From assembly GCA_014529385.2 (NCBI GenBank), contig CM043952.1, positions 153,075,057 to 153,139,056 on the forward strand: a stretch of 64,000 nucleotides of DNA. Reading direction: 5' to 3'. Positions 10,421 through 23,060 of this stretch are shown piece after piece (position 1 is the stretch's first letter; the number at the start of each line of letters is the position of its first letter). Source of the stretch: Adiantum capillus-veneris (lineage: Eukaryota; Streptophyta; Polypodiopsida; Polypodiales; Pteridaceae). The notes under the pieces were generated by a model that searched no databases, had not been told where the DNA came from, and worked only from the letters and a program-made list of their open reading frames with translations. Both the position numbers and the translations under genes were made by a program.

Positions 10421-13400
10421 CTACCCTACACCTAACTGCTTGCGAAAATGCGCAAAGCTCTCTGAGGGAAGTCCTTTTGTAAGTAGATCAGCACGATTTT
10501 CTGTGGTGTGAACTTTGACAAGCTGAAGTTGCTTATCCTCGAGAATTTCCCTGATGAAATGATACTTCACATCCACATGCTTTGTCTTTGAGTGATAAAC
10601 TGGATTGCGAGCCAATTGTATAGCACTTTGACTATCACAATATAACACAGGCATCTCTTCTTTGATTCCCAAATCTGTTACTAGTCGATTAAGCCAAATT
10701 GATTCTTTGCATGCCTCTGATGCTGCAACATATTCAGCCTGTGTAGTAGACTGAGTAACAAAATCTTGTAATCTAGAACGCCACAATACTGCTCCACCAG
10801 CCAATGTAAAGACATACCCTGACGTAGACCTTCGGTTGTCTAAGTCACCTGCATAATCTGAGTCTGTAAAACCCTTTACACTTAGCTCCTGACTCCCATA
10901 GCATATGCACATACTCTTTGTAGCTTTCAGGTATCTCAATATTCCTTTCACTGCCTCCCAATGTTTCTTGCCTGGGTTTGACATGTATCGACTTACTACT
11001 CCCACTGCAAATGCAATGTCTGGGCGAGTAGCAATCATTGCATATATCAAACTACCCACTGCAGACGCATATGGAATCTTATCCATTTCAGCCTGTTCTT
11101 CCTCAGACACCGGACAGTCTTGTTTGCTAAGTTTCACATATGGTGGCAATGGAACACTCAATGCCTTTCCCTTCTCCATATTGAAACGTTGCAAAACCTT
11201 GTCAATATACTATGTTTGAGATAACCAAATCAACTTCCTTGATCTGTCTCTCTCAATGCACATACCAAGTATATGACTTGCCTCACCCATGTCTTTCATG
11301 TCAAACGATTTTGCCATCTTTGACTTCAAAGCTGAAATTTCTTCCAAGTGCTTGCCAGCAATCAACATGTCATCCACATACAAAATAAGGATCAGCCAAC
11401 TGCCATCCTTAGCCTTCTTTGTATATAGACAGTGATCGAACTCACTACGTTTGTAGCCTTGAGAAAGCATAAACTTGTGGAATTTATGGTACCATGCCCT
11501 TGGTGATTGTTTTAAGCCATAAAGACTCTTTAACAATTGGCATACCCAATCTTCCTTGCCTTTCTCAACAAACCCTTCTGGCTGCTGCATGTAAATTTCC
11601 ACATCTAAATCACCATGCAAGAACGCTGTCTTGACATCCATTCTGTGCAACATCAAATCTAATATGGCAACCAATGCAAGAAAGCATCTCAATGTAGTCA
11701 TCTTGACCATCGGAGAGAAGACTTCATCAAAGTCAATGCCTTGTTCTTGCTTAAAGCCCTTGGCAACAAGCCTTGCTTTGTACTTTGGCTGACTATCATG
11801 AGCGGTGATCTTATACCTGTAAACCCATTTACAAGGTAGAGCCTTTTTGCCCCGTGGTAATTTAACTAGCTTCCATGTCTGGTTTTTATGCAGAGCTGTC
11901 ATCTCTGACTGCATGGCCAATTGCCACTTCCCGGAGTCCTTCATTTGCACTGCTTCATTGTAACATGAAGGCTCATTGCAATCAGTCAACATGACATAGT
12001 TCATAGATGGAACAAACCTATCAGGAGGTTGCGTGACACGTCCAGATCTACGTACAATAGGTGGCTCAGGCTCAGCCACAACCTGTGGTTCCAATCTATC
12101 CTGTCCTTGCTCCTCTTGAGCCCTGACATTTTGTCTTGCACGTGCAGGTCCATCTTCTTGGAAGACAACTCTTCTAATCTCCTCAACCCTCTCTGGTTTA
12201 GTATGATATTTGGATTCAATAAAGTGAACATCATTGCTACGGACAACCTTTCTGGATTCGGGATCCCAAAGTCTGTACCCCATCTCACCAGAATTACCAT
12301 AGCCTAGAAAGATGCACTTTCTACTCTTTGGCTCAAGTTTGTTCCTAAATTCCTTTGGAACGTGAGTATATGCCTCACAGCCAAAGACTCTGAGATGCTT
12401 GTATGAGGGCACCTTGCCTGACCATACCATCTCTGGCACTGAATCCTTCTGCAAAACCTTGCTAGGAGATCTATTTACAAGATGAACAGCTGTTGATATA
12501 GCTTCAGCCCAAAACCCATTTGGCAGATGTGCATTAGACAACATACTTCTGAACTTCTCTTGTATGGTCCTATTCATCCTCTCAGCAACACCATTTTGAG
12601 GAGGATTGTAAGGAGCAGTAAGTTCACGTTTTATACCTTTTGACTCACAAAAGTCCTGAAAGGCCTTTGAAACGTACTCTCCACCATTGTCAGTGCATAA
12701 GCATTTAAGCTTCTTGCCACTCTGATTCTCCACAAGTGTCACAAACGTTTTGAAAACACTAAACGCTTCATCCTTGTGCTTGAGAAAGTAAACCCATACT
12801 TTCCTCGAGTAATCATCTATAAATGTCATAAAGTAAGAAGCTCCCCCTAGAGATAGGTTAGGCATAGGTCCACACAAATCACTATGAACAAGTGCCAATT
12901 GTGTATCTCTTCTACAACTTCTTTGCTTATGTGGCTGCTGTGTTTGCTTACCATACAGACAATGTTCACATAATTCAAAATCATTAAATGAAAAGCCATG
13001 CAAATAACCAGAACGAGACAAGATTTCCATTCCCTTCTTGGACATATGTCCTAACCGGCTATGCCACAAAGAAATGTTCGGCTGCTCGGTTACATTGATT
13101 ACATTTTTAGAGACATTTGATACATAAATCATGTAAAGTCCTCCATACTTTACTCCATGTGCTACTGTCATAGAAACCTTGGATATCTTCCACATGTTCT
13201 GTCCAAAAGTGGTGACGTAGCCAGCATCATCAAGTAAACCTGTGCTGATCAAGCTCTTTGTAATTGCGGGAACATGTCTCACATTCTTCAGCGTGAAAGA
13301 AGAGCCATTCTGAAACTTCAATTGAACATCTCCAACACCTAAGATCTCACATGTCTGCCCATTACCTAGCCGAACATGATCTTTAGTGGTGACATAAGAG

Positions 13401-14401
13401 GTAAACCACTCCTTGTTTGGAGACACATGAAGTGATGCCCTTGAGTCTATAATCCAGTCACTCAGTGCATTTCCATCAGATGCTGTAAGAAGAGCTGAGT
13501 CCATTGTATTCTTCAAGAAGTAGATGTCTCCTGACACTAGACTGTCATCCTCTGCAACAGTGTTTGTCACATTTATTTCTTGAATCTTCACTGAGGACTT
13601 GTTCTTCTCACTATGGTCTTCAGCTTTCTCTTTGCCTTTTTCTGCTTTCCATTCTCTGCAATCTCTTTTCATGTGACCCTTCTTGCCACAATGGTAGCAT
13701 TCTATGTCACTCTTGCCTTTGGCACTGCGGGACTTGCTACGAGACTGATTCCTCTTTCCACCTTTGTACTTTTCTTTGGTCCTTCCCCTGACAACTAAGG
13801 TTGTTCCTTTGCCTTTGTCCATTGTCTTTCTATTGGTTTCTTCAGTAAGCAGACTTCCTTCTACACCTGCTATGTTCAAACCATCTGGAGGTGCAGAATT
13901 ACTCAAAGCTGTGCGAAAAGTGTCCCAACTTTCCGGCAATGTGATCAACAGGAACATAGCTCTAACAGGTTCATCAAACTTGACACCTTGAGCTGACAAC
14001 TGACTATAGATTGTGTTGAATTCATTCAAATGATTGGACATAGGTGTCCCTTCTTTCATCTTCAAGTCAACAAGCTTCTTAAGCCAGTATACCTGTGAAG
14101 CTGCACTCTGCTTCTCATAAAGATCACTGAGCTTTAACCATGCTTGATAAGCCGACATCTCGTCTGCTACATTGAAGTAAACGCTTTCTGCCAAAGTCAG
14201 CATAATGGTAGAAAGTGCCAATTCATCCATTTCGCTCCATTCATCTTCGTCCATATCTTCTGGTTTTATCCCCTTGAGCTTTATAGGTTTTATCTGCTTC
14301 TTTTGTACCAACACGTGCCAAATCTGCTTCTTCCACAATGGGAAATTGGTTCCATCCAGCTTCTTGATATTGTAAAGAGCAGTGTCTTGTGATCCAGCCA
14401 T
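10421..14401 (-). pseudogene. Copia B1 gag-pol polyprotein with one nonsense codon
   Basis: One frame of about 1,326 codons from ATG 14401 to the stop at 10421, broken only by TAG at 11210-11212, where copy B2 has GAG. Residue positions: gag N-terminus 1-60; zinc knuckle C235-C248 (CYHCGKKGHMKRDC); protease 319-321; GAG-pre-integrase about 445-485; integrase D508, D571, E607; RT with YVDD at 1008-1011; RNase H after the stop (TDSDYAGD, AEYVA, CDSQSA). The protease triad reads Asp-Ser-Arg instead of Asp-Ser-Gly, which should inactivate it. The gag and protease wording fits the Tnt1/Tork side of Copia. Start chosen because the gag opening MAGSQDTALYNIKKLDGTNF is repeated in B2. Confidence 0.95.
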
Positions 14402-15499
14402 AGCTACGCTTCACAGTGGTTTACTTTCCTGGGAAAAATTCGATAGAGTTTCCCCTGTAAACTGACCTCTCAACCAATATCAACCTGTCAAATGAACCAA
14501 GAAAGCTTCAGATTCTGCATAAATTTTGTCAGAGTCTCCTTTGTAAAATGGCTCTGGTGTACTAAAAAACAGACCAAAAAACAGCTCAAAAAACACTGTC
14601 TCTCTGACACTGTAAGATGCGGGTAAACCTGTCCTGCACCTGTACTGTCTCTCACTGTCCTGTCACTGTCCTGTAAGCATAGACTGCGACAATGCCTCAA
14701 CGGCAGTAAAGCAAAGATGCAATCCCAACTGTCTAACTCACAGTCAATACATCCTAGCTGCCTATCTAAGGGTGCTCGAGGGATCGCTCCAAGACCTGTA
14801 TCACCGAAAGGATCTCAACATTCGAGAATCCCCCAGCTCAATAAAACCTCAATCGACCCTCAACAAAGGCTGCAGTAAATCTGACAGTACATAGACTTCC
14901 CACAAAGTCATACATCCACAAATTTCCCACTGTATGCTGTAACCGCTGCGGCGGTTGTTTGCTGCGTGACTCACAGCCAGCAGACCCTCAACAGACATAC
15001 ATCATCTCTGACAATACATCCCATGTGGAAGTACCTGCAATGTTAGGATGAAATCTAGAATATCAAGCAGCAAACACAAGCTACCTGATGAACTAGTGGA
15101 TGTTGCCTACAGTCTGTGTGTAGATGCACCCGTGTCGTATGTGACACGCCTCCAAGAACTGTGAGCCGTCCTTCGATGTGTAGACACCCACAAATCAACA
15201 CTCTGGGAGTGTCGATATCCTCAGCACCTGCAGTCGTAGGCTGAAAACCCCAAATTTGCAGAGTCGGATCTCCACCCGCCGAGACCACGTAGTCGAAAAT
15301 GGCCTGCGCAGACCTTTGTCGAAGTCGAACGGTGACCGAGATGCCCTCAGAATGAAATTCTGAGCACACCAAGCCCTTTGGGCTAACCCACGAGATTTGG
15401 GGCCGTGTCTTTGCCTGTCGAATTTCACTCCAATCTGAGCTGGTGACTCTAGCCTCCTGCAGTGCTGCCCCGAGCCTCGATCTGAGCTCTGATATCAGT
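14402..15499 (-). promoter_or_regulatory. Copia B1 long 5' leader
   Basis: About 1.1 kb of non-coding leader between primer site and gag, collinear with the B2 leader (44992-46088). It includes a block shared with C and with the 4.6-5.2 kb fragment (about 14790-14850) and a GACTCTGCCGAA-like box near 14430-14460. The role is not visible; leaders of LTR elements usually hold packaging and dimerisation signals. Confidence 0.6.
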
Positions 15500-15691
15500 T
15501 GAAGGAGTACGAGCGGAAGTGCGACGCAAGAGAGAGTGCGAGAAGAAGAGCACAACGATATGGTGACATCGCTCTACTGTAATGTGTAGAGCATAGTGAG
15601 TTCTTATTAGGTTTTTACAAAATAATATGTGTACATACATGGCGGCCCGTCCACTTACCTGGGCGACCACATTGGGCTTTATACCCCAACA
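15500..15691 (-). repeat. Copia B1 5' LTR
   Basis: 192-bp partner of 10140-10331. Confidence 0.95.
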
Positions 15692-18600
15692 AAGCGCACC
15701 ATTGTTCCTCACATCCGTTCAGCAAAATCTGCAAAACAGGCTTGGGATATTTTAGCAGGTCTTTATGCAAGCCGCAATGAGGCTAAAATTGCTTTGCTTC
15801 GTAAAGAACTGGAGTCGAAGATTATGCATGAGGAAGATGATATGGACACTTTCCTTGCTAGTGTCCAGGATATCAATGAGAAGCTTATTTCTGCAAGTGA
15901 AGTCATTTCAGATAGTTCCCTTGTGCAGACTGTTCTTGATGCCTTACCAATTTCTTCCAGACTTTTGCTAGTACTTGGAGACTTATGACCCAAGGAAATC
16001 CTGAAGTTGTCAAGTTTGATGCATTATGCACGTTGCTGTTGCAAGAGTCACTTTCCAGAAAAAACAGGACTAGGCAGCGTGCAGTTGAACAGGCTTTTAT
16101 TGCTTCTCAAAGAAAGGGTGGTAACAATAATGCAGCCACTTCTTATTGTTCTGCTGCGAGTGGCAAAAATTCTGTTCCTAATGCTTCTGCTGGCAGCCCT
16201 TCATCTGGCAATTCTGGTGATAAGGGCAAAAAGAAGATGCGTTGCCATTATTGTAAAGCCAATGATCACTTGATCAAGTCGTGTCCTAAGTTGAAGGCCA
16301 AAGAGGCTAAGAAGAAAGAGGGTGGTTCCACTGCAAATGCTGGTTCCACTACAAATGCAGCCATTGTTGAGTCTTCTATGAAAGGAGACTGTAATGTTGA
16401 TGTTGATGCAGAATGGGCTTTTAGCACAGAGTGCACTTACAATCCTGCTGTCCATGATGCATGCTTGTCAATTGCTGCAGATTCACATGTGTGGTATTTT
16501 GACAGTGGTGCTACAAAGCACATTACCTCACATCGTGAATTGTTTACCTCTCTCGAGTCAGTCCCTCATGAGAATTCAGTCACTTGTGCCAACAACGCCT
16601 CCTATCCAGTTCAAGGAGTTGGAAAGATTGTGCTCACTGCTGCTAATGGCAATTCCTTCACACTTGTTGATGCACTTTATGTACCTGGGATCAAGAAGAA
16701 TCTCTTGTCTGTATCCGCACTTGCTAGACTTGGACTTGTAGTCAAATTTGTGGATGACAAATGTACAGTTCATGATCTCAGTTTTGGTGATGAAATTGTT
16801 GCATCTGGCCTTTTGTGCCATGGGTTGTATAAGCTCACTTTGTATGACAAGTGTGGACAAAATTTTGCAAATGCTGTTGCAGATTCAAGGGCTATTTCAG
16901 ATGCAAAACTTTGGCATGCACGTTTTGGTCATCTGAATTATGTCAGTTTGCTGCGTTTGCAGAAATCTAATATGGTTGCTTCTTTGGCGCCTCTTGAAGC
17001 ACCTGTCAAACATGTTTGTGAAGGCTGTATTTTGGGTAAGATGCAGCGTTCTAAATTTCCAAAGGGAAGTTCAATTCGGGCCACATGCAGGTTGCAACTT
17101 GTGCATAGTGATGTTTGTGGGCCCATGCAAACTCTGTCCTTGAGAAATTACCTGTACTTTGTGACTTTCATTGATGATTACTCCAGGTATGCATGGGTAT
17201 TTCCGCTTAAAGCGAAGTCCGAAGTTTTTATGTGCTTCAAACAATTTCTAGCTATGGCTGAAAATGTCTCGAAATGTACTATGGGCACCCTCCGTTCCAA
17301 TCGAGGGGGGGAGTATATGTCTCATGAATTTAATGCATTTCTGGCTAGTCGTGGGATAAAACACCAATGTACAGTGCCTTATACACCTCGGCAAAATGGT
17401 GTTGCTGAGAGGAAAAACAGGTCACTGACAGAAATGACACGATGTATGGTCAAAAGTCAAGCTTTGCCGCATTCTTTTTGGCTTGAGGCCATCGTGTGTG
17501 CCACTTATGTACTTAGCAGGTGTCCTACGAAAGCTTTGCAGTCTATTACTCCATATGAAGCATGGCATGATAGAAAGCCTTCTATTTAGCACATGTGTGT
17601 TTTTGGTTGTTTGGGATATGCTTTGGTGCCACAAGTGCAGCGCAAAAAATTGGATGAAAAGGTTGTCAAATGTATTTTTGTTGGTTATAGTGCTGAAAGC
17701 AAAGGTTACAGGTTGTATCATCCGCAAACAAAACGTATTTTGGTTTCACGGGATGTAGTGTTTGTGGAAGATTCTGTTCAACCCTTGCTGTCATGTACCA
17801 GAGACAGTAATGTAAGCTCACAGGACATTTATGACACTTTGTTGCCTCTTTTCAGTGGTGGAAATACGAATGTAAGTTCCAATGAGGCAAATGTACAGCC
17901 TATGGGGGTTTCTGAAAATGTTTTAAATCAGCCTATTACTGATGCAGATGTACATGATGTACTTGATGAGGAAAGGGCTGAAAATGAGCAGGCTAGAGGT
18001 ATGCCAAAATGGCTGGTGCACACTTTGCGTGACAATAAATTGGATGCACCTTTGTCTAGTCGTACTCGTTCAGGCTCTCGCCATGCATCTTATGCATCAG
18101 ATTTTTATGAGCTTACATGATGTTGAGGAGCCTCTGTCTTTTGATGAAGCACAAAATTCAAAAAATTGGATGGCTGCCATGCAATGAGAATATGATGCAC
18201 TTATAGAAAATGGCACATGGACTTTATGTGATTTGCCTCCTGGCAAAAAGGCCTACTGGTACGAAGTGGGTTTACAAGTTGAAACGCAAGCCGGATGGTG
18301 AGATCGATCGCCATAAGGCTTGACTTGTTGCAAAGGGTTATGCACAGCAAAAAGGCATAGATTATGAAGAGACTTTTGCTCCCACTTGTCGTATGACTAC
18401 TGTGCGTTTTCTATGTGCATTGGCAGCTCATTTTGGTTGGGATGTACATCAATCAGACATTGTTACTGCTTTCTTGAATGGTGACATATTTGAGGAAGTT
18501 TATGTAACGCAGCCTTGCAGTTTTGTCATAAAAGGACAAGAGGACAAAGTGTGCAAATGTAACAAGGCTTTGTATGGGTTGAAGCAATCTCCTCGTGCTT

Positions 18601-19697
18601 GGTATGAGAAAGCTGACACTCATTTGGTCAAACAAGGCTTTCGTAATAGTCCAACAGAAAGCACATTGTATGTAAAACGTGAGGGTGATGTACTTCTCAT
18701 TGTGGTTCTTTATGTTGATGATTTGCTGATCACTGGACCAAATGAGAGACATATTGCTGAATTTAAAGCTGATTTGAATGCTACTTTCAAGATAAAAGAT
18801 TTGGGGTTGTTGCATCATTACTTGGGTATACAGTTTATGCAGTGTGATGGTGGTATTGCCTTGTGTCAGAAAATTTACATAGAGACATTACTATGTAGGT
18901 TTGGACTTGAGGATTGCAAACCTATTTCCACTCCCATGGAAACAGGTTTGAAGTTGAGTCTACATGATGCTAGTGATCCTGCTGATGTCACTCTTTACCA
19001 AACTGCTGTTGGATGCCTCATTTATGTATGCAACGCGAGGCCGGATATTCATTTTGCAGTCTCACAGGTTAGTAGATTTATGCATAGCCCAGGGCCTTAG
19101 CATTGGCAAGCTGTCAAGAGGATTTTCCGCTACCTTAGTGGCACTTTACATCCTGGCTTGTTTTATCCCAAGGGGGGATCATTGTTGCCAGACTTACATG
19201 CTTTTTCGGACTCAGATTGGGCTGGTTGTTTTGACACGTGAGTGTCCACAAGTGGTTTTTGTTTCATGCTTGGCAGTTCATGTATATCATGGTTGAGCAA
19301 GAAGCAACCTACTGTGGCCACTTCGAGTTGTGAGGCTGAGTATAGGGCAGTCTTCACAGCTATGGTTGAGCGTGTATGGCTCAAACGCCTTATGGGTGAT
19401 TTGGGTGTTGGGTAGGACACTGCCAACACTATCTACACTGACAGTTAGAGCGCATTGGCAGTTGCGAGGAACCCAGTTTTTCATGCTTGCACAAAGCACA
19501 TTGAGGTGCATTATCAGCTTGGCTTATGTGCCAACACAGGACAACCTTGCAGATCTTTTCACAAAGGCATTGTCTCGTGAGAAGCTTGAAGCTTTTCGCA
19601 AAGCTTTGGGCTTACTCCCCTTTGTGGACTGATCATGTCCTCAGGGCATGGCACTTCCCTTTACTCATGTGCCAGCTCTTGTTCACCGCATCACTCC

Positions 19698-19707
19698 AGG
19701 GGGGATT
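19698..19707 (+). other. Copia A polypurine tract
   Basis: AGGGGGGATT directly before LTR 3; this is where plus-strand synthesis would be primed. Confidence 0.8.
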
Positions 19708-19930
19708 TGTTACCATATACATGTGGTAGTGACATGTGCAAACGCACTAGGACCGCCGGGGCATTTTTCCTCTCTTTAGGAGGTTTTCTCCCCCGTGCAT
19801 TGTACATACGCCCATCACTCTAGGGCTATCTATCTTTCCATTGCACACTAAGTAACACACACTCTCTATTGTGTGCCTTGAGCTTCCTTCGTCTTCTCCA
19901 AGTTGTGTGTGTTTCTCTGCAACCCTAATT
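19708..19930 (+). repeat. Copia A LTR 3, lacking its last bases
   Basis: Begins TGTTACCATATACATG but ends at CCCTAATT without the terminal CCAACA. It abuts LTR 4 directly. Confidence 0.9.
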
Positions 19931-20144
19931 TGTTACCATATACATGTGGTAGTGATGTGTGTGAACACACCAGGACCGCCGGGGCATTTTTTCCCTCTTT
20001 AGGAGGTTTTTTCCCTGTGCATTGTACATACGCCCATCACTCTAGGGCTATCTATCTTTCCATTGCACACTAAGTATTGTGTGACTTGAGCTTCCTTCAT
20101 CTTCTCCAAGCTGTGTGCGTTTCTCTGCAACCCTAATTCCAACA
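19931..20144 (+). repeat. Copia A LTR 4
   Basis: Directly follows LTR 3. It has a 12-15 bp internal deletion in the repeated ACACTCTCT region and a complete CCAACA end, then the CGATC target duplication. Confidence 0.9.
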
Positions 20145-20149
20145 CGATC

Positions 20150-22303
20150 CATCATTACAAGGTCATAAAAACTGCAACAAAACCATTCAAAAAGGTCACC
20201 CTAAGGTCTAATAACACTCTCTTATAGTCACAATGTCATAAAACCATGATTTAAGAACCCAAAATTGAAGATGAGGCTTGCGAACACCTAGTCACAGACC
20301 AAGACAACATTTGAAAGATTAAATGAAAGATCAAGAGAAGAGGAACACGATGCAATTCTTCGAATTCAAAATAGATTACTTAATCAATGGATATGTTGAT
20401 TACAAAGTTGATATTAAAAGATGCTTGACAGTACGCACAATATACCTCCTTTGTTATCCAAAAATTGTCTCTTTCAAACAAGAGCTATTGTCTTATATAC
20501 CTAGGGCTTAAAGAAATGGTCAACGACTAACTATTTTGGGCCTTCAAACATGATAAGATAATTACACTAAAAAATATGTAGCTCTAGGATCAAAATTACA
20601 TCCACTCATATACATGGCTCTCAAAAAAATATGGTACAATATATAAAAAATGTGGCTCTAAACCATGTGTCCGATTTGGAGGGTGCCCATAAGCTGTATC
20701 GACCAAACACTTCTCGCTTCCTAGCCAATGCACGTCCAAGTGCATGCTCCAAAAGATTTATCAGTAGTCAATGGAGTAGCCAAGTATCGCAATGAGATAC
20801 CGATGACGTATCTTTGTCAACACATTCATCTATGGCTTGAACTCCCCCTACTATGAGCCTTGGCTTGTAGATTGGCAATGGTGTTGAAAGGCTAGTCGTA
20901 CTTGACCCACAAAATTCAAATTTTGTCACTATAGTGTCCTCTTATGTATAGATTTCTATACGATAAAATTCAATATTGAAAACTATATTTTAGTATTAAT
21001 ATATATAATGTAGATTATTTTTCCTAGAATAGTCATTTGAAGTTTATGCTCATTGTGGAGCGACCTTTACTAACTTTTACCCCATGACTTTTATGCAACA
21101 ACAAAGTTTACCTTCACAACAGCAAGCTCTACAGCTCGAGGTCGATACCGACCCCATAGCATTAGACAATAATGTATACAATACTTTTTGACAGGTTCAT
21201 CATGTGCATCCAAATTTCCATGTCTATGCACTTGCTTAGTTGGCACAACTAACCTACAAGACAAGGCACAACTCCGTTTCTTGTAATTTTTGGGGAGACA
21301 CATTGCCAATTCTCCACCACACTTATGTATGGCACCTTTGCACGATATGCAGTGCTTGGTCTAGGCTTTCTCTCATTTTCTCACTGCATGATAATAACTC
21401 ATATGGTCTTTGGTAGCTTCAAAAAACAACCTCTTTGTATTGCCTCATGTATTAGTTTGGTATTCCACTTTAATTTTTGCATTTCTTTATGCACATGTGA
21501 TCCTAAATATTTCTTTATGCAATGTAATCCTAAATATTGGATACACAAATACTTTCAATATTTATTATTATGTCTTGTTCTAGTCTCAAAATGAGGTTTT
21601 CCGGCCATGCAAGACTTCATCTTGAGCGTCCAAAATCTAGGCATCAAGTTGCAGCCTGAATGAAGCTAGCTTAGCACCCATACGCTAGATCATGGTTTGA
21701 AGTAACTAATTGTTTAGCGATTGGGTGACACAATATGACATTCTTGCCAATAATCTAGAAATATGTCCATCATATGGTATGGCAGATTTTAGATACCATG
21801 ATCAACAACAATACCCAATAGTTGAACCACATTCTTTCGCCGCATTGACTTCAATACTATTGCTCGAGGCCTTGGCCTGCACACAAGTGAAAGATACCCG
21901 GATGTCTTGCACATCTTGCAAGAAAGGTAACTCCCACATGAACTGTGTTGCCATCCCACACTCCTAACTACATACATCAACTTCTTTCTACACAACAACT
22001 ACATGTACAATTTCTTTGTGTTTTCAACATTTCAATCAGTGTGGCAAAAACTATGCATGCTACAACACACAGATTACAAGTGAAGAGGTCACTGCTAGAT
22101 AATCCATTGCTATCTTGGATAACTAGTAGTATCCTACACTCTACAACCCATGAACTTTCTACTTCAAGCATCTCACATGTGCTTGTTTTTAATATCGTGA
22201 ACAATCATGTACTACAGAGGTACAAGTGCATGGTTGAAAGAAAGCGCAAAAGACAAAGACTAGGACTATGCACATTGTCTGAATATGTTTTAAGCAAAAT
22301 GAT
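20150..22303. other. Stretch without a recognisable gene
   Basis: AT-rich and without convincing coding potential. It contains the second copy (about 21255-21338) of the dispersed repeat seen at 7290-7372. It is probably old transposon debris or intergenic sequence. Confidence 0.4.
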
Positions 22304-22308
22304 TCAGC

Positions 22309-22344
22309 TGTCAAAGTTGACGATGCGGAAGCATAGAGATAGAT

Positions 22345-22392
<48 letters not shown>

Positions 22393-22582
22393 TCTTGAAC
22401 CAATCGACCTTTGCAATGAATAATTGAATGTGTATACAATGGAGGCAAGGGGTTGCTTATATAGCAATCTCAGTAAATTGCCCTACCCAGAGTTTGACAC
22501 ATAAGTAAAATAAATACCTAAAAGCCAAACTAAATAATGGGATCACATTGGGAAGTTCACTTGAGATGCCAAAACTCTAACA
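22309..22582 (-). repeat. Element D 3' LTR
   Basis: 274 bp, TGTTAGAG...TTTGACA on the minus strand. A TATATAAGC promoter-like box lies at about 22449-22460, and a GA run at about 22355-22390 (CT on the sense strand) near the end. Confidence 0.85.
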
Positions 22583-23060
22583 TCCTCTCTGCAACTCATA
22601 ATGGACATCAATAGTGAGACCAAGTCAATGAAGAAGTTACCATGGACACCCCAGAAGTGGCCACCAGCTGGATACACCTTGGTGTTGCTCCCCTCAAATT
22701 TGTACCTGATAATAATGCCATCTTGAGCATCGGTTGCCTTTGTAGAAAATTTGAAATGCAGACCACACTACGTCCAATAGTCCCCCTTTGTGAACTATGA
22801 ACACATCACATCCAGAATATAAGACTCCAAGATATTGAACTATGGAACACATCATGTCCATGATCCAACAAACAACAATGGTTGGTGCAGTACTCATCCA
22901 TAGTGTTTTAGACGTCTGATTGGTTCCCTACCAGATGCATGTGCATTGAACTCAGACCTACGGGTCCAGACACTCATAACTTGACTCCAACACAGGAGTC
23001 CAAATTATTTATACAAAGCACTGTTTGCCCCTCTCTGCCACTCACAAGCCTCTCTCTGAC

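Larger units (their letters stand above)
10140..15691 (-). mobile_element. Copia B1, nearly intact, nested in Copia A gag
   Basis: 5,552-bp element on the minus strand with two 192-bp LTRs (10140-10331 and 15500-15691) and a perfect AAGCG target duplication (10135-10139/15692-15696). By eye the LTRs differ at about nine positions (about 95% identity). Purine tract at 10332-10341 (GTGGGAGGTT on the minus strand). The primer site at about 15487-15498 reads TGATATCAGAGC on the minus strand, one base from consensus. Inserting here cut the A gag codon run for ...LIALSVKR. Confidence 0.95.
9838..19632 (+). pseudogene. Copia A gag-pol polyprotein, decayed and split by B1
   Basis: Gag begins at 9838 (MADNNNTDVFKMFAAQDRL), is cut at 10139 by element B1 and resumes at 15692 (TIVPHIRSAKSAKQAWD). 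The frame at 15985-17589 holds the zinc knuckle CHYCKANDHLIKSC (residues 87-100 of that frame) and the intact aspartic-protease triad DSG (173-175). It also has the integrase (LVHSDVCGPM, NGVAERKNRS), in which the usual second catalytic Asp reads Asn (LRSNRGGEY). A stop follows at 17587. RT lies at 18393-19100 with YVDD, and RNase H at 19100-19632 (SDSDWAG, SSCEAEYRA, NPVFHACTKHIEVHY). At least three frameshifts and several stops rule out function. Confidence 0.9.
8037..20144 (+). mobile_element. Copia A: compound array of four LTRs with a single target duplication
   Basis: The order is LTR (8037-8263), 5' leader and partial gag (8264-9247), LTR (9248-9474), complete but decayed internal region (9475-19707, interrupted by B1 at 10140-15691), LTR (19708-19930), LTR (19931-20144). 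The outermost ends are flanked by perfect CGATC copies (8032-8036 and 20145-20149). The inner LTR borders have no matching flanks. The array therefore behaves as one inserted unit, or as one element rearranged after insertion. Confidence 0.85.

Noticed and set aside
15055-15555. 166-codon ORF in the B1 leader and its equivalent at 45203-45448
   Set aside because: It crosses the LTR border and the frame is not kept at full length in B2; treated as non-coding leader.
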